Source: Cephalopachus bancanus
Taxonomy: Eukaryota > Chordata > Mammalia > Primates > Tarsiidae
Direction of reading: 5' to 3'
Length of the DNA stretch: 64,000 nt
NCBI GenBank assembly: GCA_027257055.1
Contig: JAPVLO010000275.1
Span: 3,224,001 to 3,288,000 of the forward strand
The notes below the pieces were generated by a model. It did not search any database. It was not told the origin of the DNA and saw nothing but the letters and a program-made list of their open reading frames with translations. Position numbers and translations under genes: made by a program. Shown piece after piece: positions 1 to 12,583 of this stretch (its first letter is position 1; every line of letters begins with the position of its first letter).

Positions 1-540
1 TTAAAAAGTTCTTACATATACATATGAACACTTACAAAAACTCACCTAACTTGAAATAGTGGACTCAATGTAATAGGGTAGAAACAAATTCCAAAGCAAA
101 ACAACAAAAACCAGAAATGAAAAGTGAGCAGGAGAAGGTATACTTATAACAGATAAGTAGACTTCGAATCAAAACAGTAAAAAAAAAAGGTCATTTTATA
201 ATGAAAAGGGATAAATCCAACAAGAAGTTTTAACTATATATACATATAATAGCATTTATATGTAAATATATATATGCACCCAACACTGGAGCATTCAGAT
301 TCATAAAACAAACACTACTAGAACTAATAAAAGACATAGAGATCAATACAATAACAGTAGTGGATTGCATCAGTTCACTGAAAGCACTAGACTTAATTAT
401 CAAGGCAAATAATTAACAACAACAAAATACAACTTAAATTAGACTCTAGACAAAATGAATCTAATAGACATTTATAGAGCATTCTACCCAACAACTGCAG
501 AATATACATCTTATGCACCTTTCTCATCAGCACGCAAACT

Positions 541-842
541 CGTTTTTTTTTTTTTTCCTGAGTCAGGGGTCTCTGTCACCCAGGCTGGGGTGGAGTGGCA
601 TTCTCATGGCTTACTATAGCCTTAAACTCCTAGTCCCAAGTAGTCCTTCTGCCTCAGTCCCCTGAGTAGCTGAGACTAAAGACATGTGTCACCATGCCTG
701 GCTAATTAAAGCAAAAATTTTTTTAAATATGAGGTCTCACTGTATCACTTAAGCTGATCTAGAACTCCTGAGCTCCAGCAATCCTCCCACCTAAGCCTCC
801 CAAAATATTGGAATTACAGGCATAAACTGCCATGCCAACCCA
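541..842 (-). mobile_element. old dimeric Alu, minus strand
   Basis: Starts with a poly(T) run and reads as a reverse-complement Alu (CACCCAGGCTGG, then GCCTGGCTAAT) with both arms. It lacks the young-lineage diagnostic bases and is diverged, so it is probably an ancestral AluJ-like copy. It interrupts the L1 ORF2 sequence, which resumes at about 845. Confidence 0.85.
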
Positions 843-1483
843 GGAAACATTTTTCAATATAGAGCATTTGTCAGGTCAGAAAACAAGTCTCAGTAAGTGT
901 TTTAAAGATCAAAATTATATCAAGTATATTCTTGGGCCACAGTGGAGAATACAATCAAACTAGAAATCAATTCCAAGAGCAACTCTCAAACCTATACAAA
1001 TACATGGAAATTAAACAACCAGTTCCCGAATGATCTTTGGAATAATGACAAAATTAAGATGGAAATTTTTTTAAAAATTGAAATGAACAAAATAGAGATA
1101 TAACATACCAAAACCTCTAGGATACATCAAAAACAGTGTTAAGAGCAAAGTTTATAGCATTAAATGCCCACATCAAAAAGACAGGTCACAAATGAACAAC
1201 CTACTACCACACCTAAAGGAACTAGAAAAATAAAAACAAACCAAACCCAAAGTAAGTGGAATAAAAGAAATAACAAAGAGCAAAGCAAGATTAAATGACA
1301 TTGGCCAATAAGTACAAAGTTTCAACAAAATGAAAAGTTGGTTATTTGAAAAATAATAAAAATTCATAGACCTGTAGCTAGATTAACTGAGAAGAGAGAA
1401 GTTTCAAAGAAGCACAGTCAGAAATAAGAAGGTGACATTACAAGTGATCTCAATGAAATACAGAGACTACTATTAATATATCT

Positions 1484-1760
1484 CGCTGGGTTCGGTGGGT
1501 CAGCTTGTAATCCTGCACTTTGGGAGACTGAGGTGAGTGGACTGCCTGAGCCCGGGGTTCGAGATCTGCCTGAGCAACTTGGCGAGACCTCATCTCTACA
1601 ATAAATCAAAAATTAGCTGGGCGTGTTAACACGTGCCTGTAGTTCCAGTACTTGGAAGGCTGAGGTGGAAGGATCGCCAGAGCCCAGCAGGTTGAGGCTG
1701 CGGTGGCCGGGAGCAGCCACTACACTCCAGTCTGGGTGACAGAGTGAGACTCCAACTCAA

Positions 1761-1778
<18 letters not shown>
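1484..1778 (+). mobile_element. lineage-type Alu, plus strand
   Basis: Dimeric Alu with the window's diagnostic bases (GAGTGGA.TGCCTGAGC, ACAATAAATCAAAAATTAG, CGGTGGCCGGGAGC), ending in an A-run of about 18 and a TA-repeat tail (1,778-1,806). It is inserted in old L1 sequence. Confidence 0.92.
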
Positions 1779-1794
<16 letters not shown>

Positions 1795-1806
1795 TGTATA
1801 TATATT
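1778..1806. repeat. TA dinucleotide repeat at Alu tail
   Basis: An imperfect run of TA units directly following the poly(A) of the Alu at 1,484; a usual place for microsatellite birth. Confidence 0.8.
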
Positions 1807-3521
1807 TCCACTCTCACAATCCAGAGGAAACACCACCTTGTAAGATCAAAACAGAAATAAATAAAAATCATTACCCAATCAGTAATGAGTTGAAATCTAT
1901 AGTGGAAAATCTTCCAACAAAGAAAATTACAGGGACAGATGGACCCACCATCAAATTCTACCTGACATACAATGAAAAACTAGTACCAAACAGATTGAAA
2001 CTGTTCCAAAAAGTCATGGAAGAACAATTCCCCACTAAGTCATTTTATGAAGCCAGTATGACTGATCCCAAAGGCAGGCAAGATCAAAAGGAAAACAAAG
2101 CTGCAGAACAATATCCTGATGAACATAAATGCAAAAATCTTCAGCAAAATACTGTCACCCAAATCCAAAAGTACTTCCAAAAGGTAGTACACCATGATTA
2201 AACTGCTTTCACTCCAGGGATGCGAGGATACTTTAAAATATGCAGATCAATAAATATGATTCACTACATAAACAGAAATAAAAGCCAAAAACATATGATC
2301 ATCTTGAAAAAGGATTTGATAAGCTTTAGCATCACTTCATTATATATATAAAAAAAACTTCAACAAACTAGGCATCGAAGAAGCATACCTCAAAATAATA
2401 TAAGCCATATATGACAAACCCACAGCTAATATCATAGTAAACATGGAAACATTTCTCCTAAGAACGTGAACAAGAAAAGGAGTCCACTTTCACCACTCCT
2501 ATTTAACACAGTATTGCAAGTTTTAGCCAGAGAAATCAGGTGAGAGAAGGGACTAAAAGACACCTAGAGAGAAAAAGAGAAAGTCAAATTATCTGTTTGT
2601 TGTTAACATGATATTATAGCTAGAAAACACTAAGGACTCCCCCAAAGGATTTCTAGAGTCGATAAACAACTTCAGTAAGGTTTCAGGATACAAAATCAAT
2701 ATACGAAAATCAGCGGCATTTCTACACACCAATAACAACTGAGCTGAAGATCAAATCAAGAACTCAATCCCATTTATAGTAGTGGCAAAAATTAAGATAT
2801 TTAGGAATACAATTAACTAAGAAAATGAAAGACTTCAGCAAGGAGAAGCGTAAAACACTGAGAAAAATTTGTAGGAAATGCAAATAAAAAAATCCCATTC
2901 TCATGGAATGAAATAATCAATAGTGTTAAAATGACCATACTGCCCAAAGCAATCTACATATTCAAGGAAATTCCTATCAAAATACTTAAATCATTTTTCA
3001 CAGAATTAGAAAAAAATTATAAAATTCATTTGGAACCCCAAACTCCCAGCTATCCAAAGCAATCCTGAGCAAAAATAACAAAGCTTGAGCCATCAAATCA
3101 CCTGACTTCAGATTATACTACAAGCCTATAATAAACAAAGCTGGTATAAAGATAGACACGTAGATCAATGAAAACAAATATAAAATCCAAAAATAAAGTC
3201 ACATACCTACAACCTACTCATCCTCTGCACAGACAAAAATATACTTTGGTGAAAGAGTATATTCAAAAATTAGCTAGCCATACGTAGAGGAATGAACCTG
3301 GACCCTTTTCCCTCATCATCTGCAAAAAAATAACTCAAAAATGGATTAGAGACTTAAATGTTAGACCTGAAACTGTTAAAAAATGCTAAAAGAAAACCTA
3401 GGTAAAACTATTCTGAACATTGGCCTAGGCAAATAATTTATGACTAAGTCCACAAAAGCAAATGCACCCAAACCAAAAATAGACAAAAATAACTTAGTTA
3501 AACCAAAAAGTTTCTGAGCAG

Positions 3522-4134
3522 TATTTTCTAGTTCTGATGGTGAGAACTAGGCTAGTTTGACCTCTATGGAGAGCAGTGTGGTGATTCCTAAAATATCTAA
3601 AAATTGACCTTCCATACAATGCAGCAATTTCTCTTCTGGGAATATACCCAGAAGAACACAAATCATTCTACAAGAAAGACACCTGTACATGCATGCATAG
3701 CTGCCCTATTCACAATAGAAAAAATATGGAACCTGCCCATTGCCCATCAAAAGTGGACTGGATACAGAAAATGTGTTACATATGCACAATGGAGTATTAC
3801 ACAGTCATAAAGAAGAACAAAATCATGGAATATGCAGCAAATTGAATAGGGAAACCATCATACTTAGTGATCTCTCACAGAAACAAAGAACTGAATACTG
3901 AATGTTCTCACCAATCAGTGGGACCTGAACATTACATTAACACAAAGGAAGGATCAGCTGTTGATGGACACTGCCAGGGGAGGGAGGAGGGGAAGGCTCG
4001 TTTAGTATCACAAAGGGTACATGGTCCTAAACCAGGGGAATTGAGGGTCAGTTGGAGGCTCAAACTTCACTTGCACAAAGCCTGCTTGTATAACTAATCC
4101 TGACTTGTACCCTAGATAGCTATAATAAAAAAAT
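3522..4134 (+). mobile_element. nested younger L1, 3' end only
   Basis: Late ORF2 and 3' UTR of an L1 of the type seen at 35,871 and 48,628 (GTGTGGTGATTCCTAAA, AAAGTGGACTGGAT, CAGTGGGACCTGAACATT), ending in an A-rich tail near 4,130. It splits the older L1: the sequence just before (AGTTTCTGAGCA, 3,509-3,520) and just after (AGCTTCTGCACA, 4,135-4,146) is a diverged target-site duplication, and the older ORF2 resumes at once. Confidence 0.78.
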
Positions 4135-4690
4135 AGCTTCTGCACAACAAAAGAAATAATCAACATAGCAAACAAAATGAGAGAAAATATTTGCAAAGTA
4201 TGCATCTAACAAAGGACAAATATCTAGAATCTACAATTAACTCAAACATCTCAGCAACAGCAATAACAATATAGCCCCATTAAAATGTGGGTCAAGACAT
4301 GAAAAAATATATTTAATAATACATACAAATGATGAGCAAACATACAAAAATACACAATACTAATAATTAGGAAAATACCTCAAAATCACAGTGAGATATT
4401 ATCTTACTCCAGTTAAAATGGTAATTATTTAAAAGACAAAAAATGACAGATATTGATAAGGATGCACAAAAAGACACATGTATGCACTATTGGTGGAAAT
4501 GTAAATTGGTACAGTCACTATGGAAAACAATATGGACATTTCACACACACATACACAAATGGAACTACCCTATGATCTAGTAATTCCACTATTGGATATC
4601 TACCAAAAAGGAGAAAAAAACCCCAGTATATCAAAGGGATACCTGCACCTGTACTCTCTAAGCCTATCAAAAAATTAAAAATAAAAACAT
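4135..4690 (+). mobile_element. old L1 continued, end of ORF2
   Basis: Continuation of the left-hand old L1 after the nested insertion, with the familiar late ORF2 order (GAAAATATTTGCAAAGTATGC, then GGTGGAAATGTAAATTGGTAC). It gives way to the CA-rich tract near 4,690. Confidence 0.78.
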
Positions 4691-5035
4691 GCCACACACA
4701 AGCACATTCAGGCATGTGTACACACTCACACACACTCTTTTACACACACAAAACACACACTCATACAAACATATTTACGCACATATTCATTCACACATGC
4801 GTATGCACTCACACAAAGCACACTTTCACACACAGTCACACAATAACACAGAACACAAAGAATTATGCATGCTGACGTGTAAACACATTTACACATACAC
4901 TCATACAAACACACAAATTCAAAGTTATACACACTCAAACATACATGTACGCATGTGTGAACACACAAATAAACACAATCGTGCATGCACATTCATGCAC
5001 ACTCACAAGCACATATACAGACACATTCTGTCTTT
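4690..5035. repeat. CA-rich degenerate simple repeat
   Basis: About 345 bp of interrupted CACA, ACACT and CATAC units. The long open frames on both strands here arise only from the repeat. Confidence 0.85.
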
Positions 5036-5499
5036 CATACACTCACTTGCCCTTGACTTCCATCTATTTCCAACTATTACCCTCTAGCACTCTTTCCATT
5101 TGATAAAAAGATGATTTCCCATCACTTATTCCTAGTCCCTCTATTGTACTTTTTGGATCATTTTTTCCCCTTATTTTTCTCTTGTAGATATTTCTTCCAC
5201 TGCTTTCCAAGGTCCTCATCCTTGGCTGTCTTCTCGTATTGTATACCCAGTCTTCACTTTCTCAGTTCCTTGCAGGGTTTTATCCACCCTCTGTATGCTG
5301 ACTTCCATATTTTATATCCAATCACATTTCAAACTAAACCCACAATCATATTTATGCATGCCTACTGGATTACTAAAAATTCTGTTTAGAATGAAGCAAT
5401 AAATGTATGAACAAACAAACACATTCACCTGTGTGACATTATTCCTGGATCTGTAATGCAAAAGTCAATATCATAAACCAAACATATAACTTCTGTGCC
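5036..5499. other. unassigned AT-rich stretch
   Basis: No gene, RNA or recognisable repeat was found; pyrimidine-rich on the plus strand. Confidence 0.4.
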
Positions 5500-5800
5500 C
5501 ACCTCAGGATCTCCTATTCTCTCTTCCTTTTTCCACCTAAAGACACTGTCCCTCATCCATCTACTCGAGTCAGAAAACTTGGTGCTCTCTTTATCTCCCT
5601 AGCTTTCCCTTGCCCTGGAGTGCCAGGTAATTCACAGTTCCTGGGTCTTCTAAATCTTCAAATCTATCTTTTCTCCCCATATCACTGATACTATCTTAGT
5701 TTAGCCAGCATTTGCTCTTTAGATGAATGCAATAATTTGCATCTGTCTCTTCAGCTTCCTTAATTATCCTCACCTCAATCCTTTCTCTTTGGTCTAGTCA
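5500..5800 (+). mobile_element. L2 (LINE-2) fragment, first part
   Basis: Resembles the L2 stretch reading CTTGG.G(T/C)CATC.TTGAC with the following CAAATC and ATTGCAATA-like words (actcgagtcagaaaacttgg, then gaatgcaataatttgcatctg). The next part of the same consensus appears at 6,615, so an insertion of about 800 bp seems to separate them. Confidence 0.6.
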
Positions 5801-6614
5801 AGATAATTAATCTCATAGAGTAACTAATTTCACAATAGGTATAGAAAGCTTAGGAGTAGTCTTCTCATTTTCCCGGTGGCAAAATAACCAGATACTTCTC
5901 ACGGCCCTGAAGGGTATAATTTGGACCTAGCCAACAACCATATGACAGCCTTGGAGTGGGATTCATGCTTCCCATTACAGATACTGATGCTTTTTAACCT
6001 TCCTTCTACAAACCAAACAGCTGATAAATGTATGACAAACTATGTTTCAACTTTTATTTTCTATAGAGTTCTGCCAATTGCTGCAAACAGATCTCTTCAG
6101 CTCAGGTTAAGTTGATTCAGCACTTGGTAGAGAGGAGACCGACTAAGTGTGTTTTGTTTGTTTTCTAATTGTCTGTCAGGTCTGCAGGGCAATGGGGAAA
6201 TGCATTCTCATCCTGTGGGTAGTAGAGAAAAGTCTCTCCTTTCTGAACCATAGATAGTTGTGCCTGTAAAAATCTGAATCTATACAAAAGCATCAATGGC
6301 AACCCAGTTTAGTGCAAATGGTCTTATTATGTTAAGGGTGCCTTCACACCCCTCACCAAATCCTTGGGTTATTTTCAAAGCCTCCTTACTGCACTGACAA
6401 TGTTTGGTGACTTCTCCAGTACTCATTAGCACTTGCTAAACTTCCTGAAGAATACTGTCTGGAATCCATAAGTCAACATACTGTATACCAATTCGTAATC
6501 AGCTAATAGGCTTCTCAAATTCTTCTCTCACTACCATCTCCCCGAAAAAAGACAAAAATAGCTCTAGGAGAGGGGATAATTTAGGAGTATAGAGAGTCTG
6601 ATGTCATTTTATCG
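5801..6614. other. unassigned segment splitting an L2; holds one copy of a local repeat
   Basis: Sits between two colinear L2 parts. Its 6,423-6,509 stretch recurs at 8,811-8,897. No open frame of note; the family is unknown to me, possibly an old LTR. Confidence 0.4.
6423..6509 (+). repeat. unknown dispersed repeat, copy 1
   Basis: About 87 bp matching 8,811-8,897 at roughly 87% by eye without gaps, including GTCTGGAATCC and CAGCTAAT. Same orientation. Confidence 0.75.
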
Positions 6615-7270
6615 ATTCTAAAAAGTAAACGTGGTCACACTATTTCTCTGATCAAAACCTGCAGAGGCCTCCTGCTGCTATTAGAATACATAAAGGCCCA
6701 ACATACTGCTATAATATACAGACAGGATCGTTCATTGTATTATTTCTGCTTATTTTAATTTAATATTTTAATACTCTGTGTTACCAACCCCTTCTCAAGA
6801 ACACACACATATATACACACACACGAACTAACACATTTGAAGCTTTAGAAACAATCTCTCAGTTCTCTGAATGCACCTTGCTTTCTCCAGAATATTTGCT
6901 TGTTTTCTCTATCATTTAAATGATGTTTAAGTGATGTTTGAACATCATTTTATTGCTCCCTCCCTCTCTCTTATTCTCTCTCTCATCTCTCTCCCATCTT
7001 TCTCTCTCCCCCCCGCTTTCTCAGTCTCCCTTTTCTTTCTTTTATTCCCTTCCCTGCCTCCTGTTAATATGCTATGGTCTCCCTATTCCCTGGGACTTCA
7101 TTCCTACTTTCACTCTGTTTGAAACATCTGATCCCCAATGTTTTAATATTCATTTAGCCTTTAAGATTCAGTTTTAGTGACACTTACTGGTGAAGGAATT
7201 CCTTCAGCCTAAAGCACCCAGTGGCTTCTGTTCTGTATTTTACAAGCTGCATTGCTCTGGAGTCACTTTC
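6615..7270 (+). mobile_element. L2 fragment, second part with 3' end
   Basis: Begins with the L2-like GGTCACACTATTTCTCTGATCAAAACC.GCAG, which follows on from the 5,500 fragment in the L2 consensus, and continues towards the L2 3' end. A CT-rich tract (6,955-7,015) and a short CA run (6,800-6,826) lie inside. Confidence 0.7.
6955..7015. repeat. CT-rich low-complexity tract
   Basis: Nearly pure C and T on the plus strand, with CTCTCT units and a short C-run. Confidence 0.8.
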
Positions 7271-7540
7271 TCTCCAGATTTCCCTGAAACCCTAGTTCTC
7301 TGAATTTCCAAGAAAAATTGAATTTCTCTTTGGACATATTTCCTTCATTTAATTCCAAGCTATTTACAGGTCAGATTAGATAAAAAGTTGATTTTCCTCA
7401 ACTACCATAAGGTGATGCATAAAACCAGAATTCAAAATATAAGACATTGTTAGAAAGACTTTTATGAGATCTTCACTAGACCTTGATTTTGGACAGTATA
7501 TTCAATCTTCTGAGAAGATCTGAAGTTATCAACTTTGTTA

Positions 7541-8335
7541 TGTGATGTAAAGGAGACCAGAGCATAAGCTGATAAGGTCCTTGTGTGCTTGGCTTGTGTT
7601 CAAGGAACCAAGCCTATACTCCCTCATCTCGGAGCAGATGTGATGTGGGGGACAGACAAACACTGCCACTGTAGCAGACCTTGAGTATCCCAGGCTTGTA
7701 GGCAATGGTCTCGCCTGGAAGCTCTGCATTCTAGCCAAAGGCAGGTGAGGAATGCAGCCTGCTATGTAAAACGTAGTGGGCCTTGAGTACCCCAAGCTCA
7801 TAGGCAAGGTCTTGCTTGGAAACTCTGCATCCCAGCCAGAGGTAAGCTGTGAGGAATGCAGCCTGCTACATGAGGCAGTGTCTTAGATGCCCACACATCC
7901 AGGTACACGTAGTACAGATAAAGTCTTAGCTACAATAATGCCCTAGGTACAAAAAGATAAACGTAGAACAGCTCGCCTTCTAGTACCAACATAATTCCAC
8001 TGTGGCTCACTCATCTCCCCTAACCTTGATTTGTTGCTTTGTAATAAAGCAAAGCGACAGATGTCAATCACACCTGGCCCGGATGCCCGGCCCAGAAGCT
8101 GATGCTGCTTGTTTTTTCAATAGTCCCTTGTACAGTTTTGCCCTAGTTTTGCCCTATATAAGAGGCATGCTAAATAATAAATGCGTTCTCACCTATTGAG
8201 GAGAGAGACTTCCCAATCCCACTCTTGTCTTTCTTTCTCATTCTCTCCCCCACCTCAGGCCCTGCTCTGTGGAGGCTGGACCTCCGCAGTGATGTGCTCT
8301 CTGAATGTGACTCTCATTCCTTTCATTCTTGCAGA
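7541..8335 (+). mobile_element. probable ERV-type solo LTR with internal duplication
   Basis: About 800 bp organised like an LTR: a long U3-like part, a TATATAAG box at 8,154-8,161, an AATAAA-containing signal (8,176-8,181), and a short CT-rich tail ending near TTGCA. The U3-like part has a tandem duplication of about 95-100 bp (7,676-7,770 and 7,777-7,878, sharing GAGGAATGCAGCCTGCTA). No flanking retroviral genes were seen. Boundaries are approximate and no clear short target duplication was found; the family is not identified. Confidence 0.6.
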
Positions 8336-9234
8336 TGTTTTTCTTATTATTTTTCTTTCTACTTCCAGATATCAGAAGTCCCATAATCAAACATTATAGA
8401 CTTTTACCTGGAATTGGAGTAGAAGAAATGTTATCTCAGGAATAAAAATAACCAGTGCTGATGGACCATACCTCCACAAGCTTTATCTTTCTAGGTATCA
8501 GAACACAATTCTAGGGAGAAATCTAGTGATCTGGGCTTCTAGTTGTCTGGAACCTAGGAATTCATTTCAATCAGTACCTTATTCCCTACACGTCTCTCAG
8601 GCTTATGAATGCCACTATCACCATTTACCTCTTCATGAAACACTATATAAACCTTTTAGGAAATTCTGAACCCCAGACCTGGATCCATTTTTGCACCTAA
8701 GCCACATAGAATCATTCCACATAATTTTGTAAAGAGAAATGGCTCATCTATTATTCAGAATTATTTGAATGTATTCAAAGATTTCTTTCCATATAGTGAA
8801 TCAGCCTGCTCATTAGCACTAGCTGAACTCCCTGAAAAATCCTGTCTGGAATCCGTAAGCTAACATACTGTGTACCAATTCATAATCAGCTAATGGGACA
8901 ATATGGCAGATGAGGCTCCTTAATTCCTTGTTCATTACTCTGATCACTTATCCCAAATTAGTCTCCCCAAGCAAAGCAGACATTCATGCCAACTCTTGAC
9001 AAAGCTGGTTATGCAAATCAATGTTCAGTCACTCCAGAATTCTAAACAGTGAGTGGCATCTCCAAGGGCAGAGAACCATAAAAGGACAATCTCAAGAGAC
9101 AGTGCTAGAACTTGTGGGGACCACTCATAGAAAAGCCACAGCCCCACTCCAGTTAAGGACCAGCAAGCAAACATGTGATGAGAGAACAGCAGCACTGGGG
9201 TTTCTTACCCTGGTTCTAAGGTTATACCACCTAG
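8336..9234. other. mostly unassigned; contains the local repeat copy 2
   Basis: No gene is supported. A TATA-like ACTATATAAACC occurs at about 8,642 without other promoter context. Confidence 0.35.
8811..8897 (+). repeat. unknown dispersed repeat, copy 2
   Basis: Partner of 6,423-6,509 in the same orientation, about 2.4 kb away. The similarity stops on both sides within tens of bases. Confidence 0.75.
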
Positions 9235-9410
9235 CTTAGGATCACAGCATCACCAGTCAAATGACCTTCGGAAATTTACTCTACTCTGAAAAGCTTCAGT
9301 GTCATTTATACAATGGGAAAAAATAATTTGCCCATTTTCTAGGATTTTTGAGAAAATTGCATGTGGTAATCCATTAAAAATGTTTATTATGTACTGCCAT
9401 CTAACATGAG
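9235..9410 (+). mobile_element. MIR SINE
   Basis: MIR-like order on the plus strand: ATGACCTTCGGAAATTTACT, then CAGTGTCATTTATACAATGGG, then a diverged tail with CATGTGGTAA. Strongly decayed, as expected for MIR. Confidence 0.65.
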
Positions 9411-11335
9411 TGTGATAAACAAACTCAGAAGATGAGCTTGGGAATTAGACATTTTGAAGTATTTGTAAATCATTTGACATTTGTAGTGACTAATTGCTTT
9501 CCTCATTCTCCAACGTCTTTATAAGTTCAGTGTAGCTACTCTCTGGCAGTGAGAATCACCCATACTATCAGCCTGATGTGCCACCAGAGTGGCTTACAGC
9601 TACGGCAGACTACCACTCACACATACTATGTATGAGCTAGGATAGGGGGTGCCCTAAGGTGGGGATCGAATATGTGCTCTCACAGCATGGCATAAAGAGT
9701 CTGGGCACAACTTCATGGTGGGGTGCGGAGGAATTTCCTCAGCAGTAGGGAAATTCAGTGGTGGTCACTAGTTTCCCGTTAAAATACTGTCAGTATAAGA
9801 TGAGGGTATGTGGACTTGCAAAGTGTGCCTGGCACACTTCCAGGTGAGGTGTCACACCATGGGGAGGTAAAGCTCATCTTTGTGTGTGTGCACTTACACT
9901 TGTTGTAACCAGGAATTCTCTGGGTCCCAAAGACTAGAAAAAGAAACAAGGGCTGTAAGTTAATAGTGATTCATATGTGAATAGAGATTTTATGGTCTAT
10001 AGTTATGTTAATAATGCTTCTGTGTGATATTCTGCATTGAAAAATAAGTTTCCATTGAGTAAAATTGAAGAGAAAGATGAGCTGTTTTGTCTAATGCTTG
10101 TCTTGAGGTTACTGATCCTACAAAGCACCCATGTAACATTGAGAATCTACCAGAAATAGTATTGTCCGAGAAGCAGTGCTGATGCATGAAACCAGGAATC
10201 TATGGCTCTTGGGAGAAAATATATAACTTGCCCAAATGACACTGTAAAGTACACGGAATCAGCTCACATTCCCAGAGCCTTTCAGTAAAATAAAACTGAA
10301 ATAAAATTAATTTTTAAATGCCCCACAGATAGGGCATTCCAGGATGTGTTAACTCAGTGGCTCAACCGTATCACTGAGGTCATGGGTGTTTTCCATCTTG
10401 GCTCCTTAGCTTGCTAGTGATGTTTCTTTCATGACAGTATGATCGCTAGAGCTGTTACAGAAATCTCATGCAGATATTATAGCTGTCATTGCTGAGGACA
10501 ACTAGTTTTTCATATCCCTCTTTAAAAGATTCTGTTTTTGTTACAGGGAAAAATATCCCAAAACCTTTAGACTAGACTTTGCCACATGCACATCAATGAA
10601 AGATACTACTTGAATTATTATGATTAGTTTAAACAAACTCTGGATCAGGAAAATAATATACTTTAATAAATACAGGTGGAAGTGAACATCCTTAAAAAAA
10701 AATCAAGTCTATACCAGTAAGAAAGAAGATTGGGTCAAGGGGAGAAGGTGGGAATGAGAAGCAATAGAACCAGCCATACACGCTTGTATTATGACATCTC
10801 ATTAATGGGCTGTGGAGAGGCGTGGAGTTGGATTCTGCCTGGCTATACCTACATTTAAAAAAAATCTGGTCTTCCAATATAAAATTGATCGGGATGGGTG
10901 TATTGGTATCAGCAAAATTAATTTAAAAATTGGTTTCTCAAAATCTGCATAGAACATTCTTATCCTGATGCATCTTCTGTTGATCAAACTCTGGCTCAGT
11001 TTTGAACTGAAGAATAGAATTTAGGATAATGTGGATACCAAAATGGAAAGACTAAGTGACTATAGTAGTTGCCATTGCATATTTTAGGGAAACACATGGG
11101 GGCACAGATTAAACTTGGTAGAAAAAATATTGGCTAGATTAGATTGATTATGGAAATTTTGTAGGCTAATGCTCTCCAGATTTACAACTGCCATCTTATC
11201 TCAGCCTAGTCAACCCTGACAATTATTCTGTTCCAGACACACTTAAATTTGCTCTCTTCCCAACCCATGAGTGCTTCTTCCTCATAACTTTGGCACTAGC
11301 TAATTCCTTTGCTTAAAATGTTATTCGTTCAGATT
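9411..11335. other. unassigned intergenic sequence
   Basis: About 1.9 kb without a supported gene. 9,540-9,900 is somewhat GC-richer and may be single-copy. I recognise no repeat with confidence. Confidence 0.4.
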
Positions 11336-11462
11336 TTTTTGGTGGAAAGATGAAATCTTATTATGTTGGCCAAGCTGGTTTCAAACTCTTGGGATCAAGT
11401 GATTCTCCTGCCTCAAGTTTTTGAGAAGCTGAGATTGTAGGTGTGAACCATCACACCTAGCT
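11336..11462 (-). mobile_element. old Alu monomer (FLAM/FAM-like), minus strand
   Basis: Reads as a decayed reverse-complement Alu arm: GTTGGCCAAGCTGG, AAACTCTTGGGATCAAGTGA, CTCCTGCCTCA, GTGTGAACCATCACACCTA. Only one arm is present. Confidence 0.75.
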
Positions 11463-12583
11463 TATTATCCTATACTTTTATGTGTATGTTCCCATTCTGT
11501 TTTTAAAACTTCAATGTGAACATTAAATTCTCAAAGAGTTCTTCCCCAGTCACGCAATCTTACAAAGACTTGCTTACTTCCTATAATTCAGTTTGTTTTA
11601 GTTTCAACATGGTATTATCACTACCAAATATTTTCTTGTTTGTTTATTATCCGTCACAGCCCACCATGATAATAGAGATATTATTTTCATTTTATGCTGC
11701 AGTTTTCTAGATCAGTGTGCACATTGTTAGGAGATGATCCTCTTCTCTAAAGATAGGTGGGTGGTCAACACATGAATCAGAGCCAAAAGACTCTTTTGAA
11801 TGGCAGCTCATCTGGATAGTGCTTTACATAAGCACTGTTGTCTTTTAGCTATTTCTACTAACTCACTGGCTAATATAAAAGTAGATTAACTGCAATATTG
11901 TCATTCATTTAGCTGAATATTTCTGAAGAAAAAGGAAACTGGGACCAGCATAATAGCATGGCATTGAAAAGCATGGCTTTTCAGTCCACTCATTGCAGAG
12001 AAACCTCAAAAATATATAGTAACTGGTATAATGACAGGGGTAAGCCCCAGACTATGGAACTTTCTACCTTCATCAGCACTGCATATGGGGACCATTGAGT
12101 CTTATTATTGTATTCGTCCCATTCAATTTAGCATTTTTAATTCTTCTGGACAAGGATGCCGATATCTTTGTTTTTAATTAAAGAAATTCCTAAGCGGGCT
12201 AAAATGAGTGAAATCCTAACTGAGTGAAAGGGTGGAATAGCTCAGCTACCAAGGCTGGTCACCTTGTCATCTGGCGGCAGAAGGCAGAGATGAGGAAGTT
12301 GTTTTATCTGAGATATACTGGCATCTCAAGCATCAGCTACAGGCTGGAGCTAAGAGTCAGGACTATGCTCTCAGCCATCAGGGAGAGGCAGACACTGAAT
12401 CTAGATTCTCCTAAAGGCAAAACAATGATACTCATTCTTGGATCATCTGAAGGGATAGGCTAACATATACCCTTTGGAAACTCCAATAATTATTATGATT
12501 ATGTGCAGCAAAGTTTCCTAAATCTTGAAGCAGAAATACATTAGAATATAACCCCTTGAATGAGCAATGTCTAAAAACAGTCT
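11463..12583. other. unassigned intergenic sequence
   Basis: No gene, RNA or confident repeat. The 79-codon frame at 12,224-12,463 has no recognisable similarity and no supporting signals. Confidence 0.4.

Larger units (their letters stand above)
1..3521 (+). mobile_element. old L1 (LINE-1), ORF2 region, interrupted by two Alus
   Basis: Sense-strand L1 ORF2-like sequence in order: the part reading like nucleotides for NLIDIYRAFYPTTAEYTS (about 450-530), the portion around 850-1,480, then ITGTDGPTIKFY and following (1,900-2,200), and the late ORF2 region up to about 3,520. Many stops and indels break the frame; the longest surviving piece is about 135 codons at 1,794-2,201. It continues past the nested L1 at 3,522. 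The left end is outside the window. Confidence 0.85.

Noticed and set aside
4689..5087. 132-codon His/Thr-rich frame and its antisense Cys/Val-rich partner
   Set aside because: Translation of a CA-rich simple repeat.
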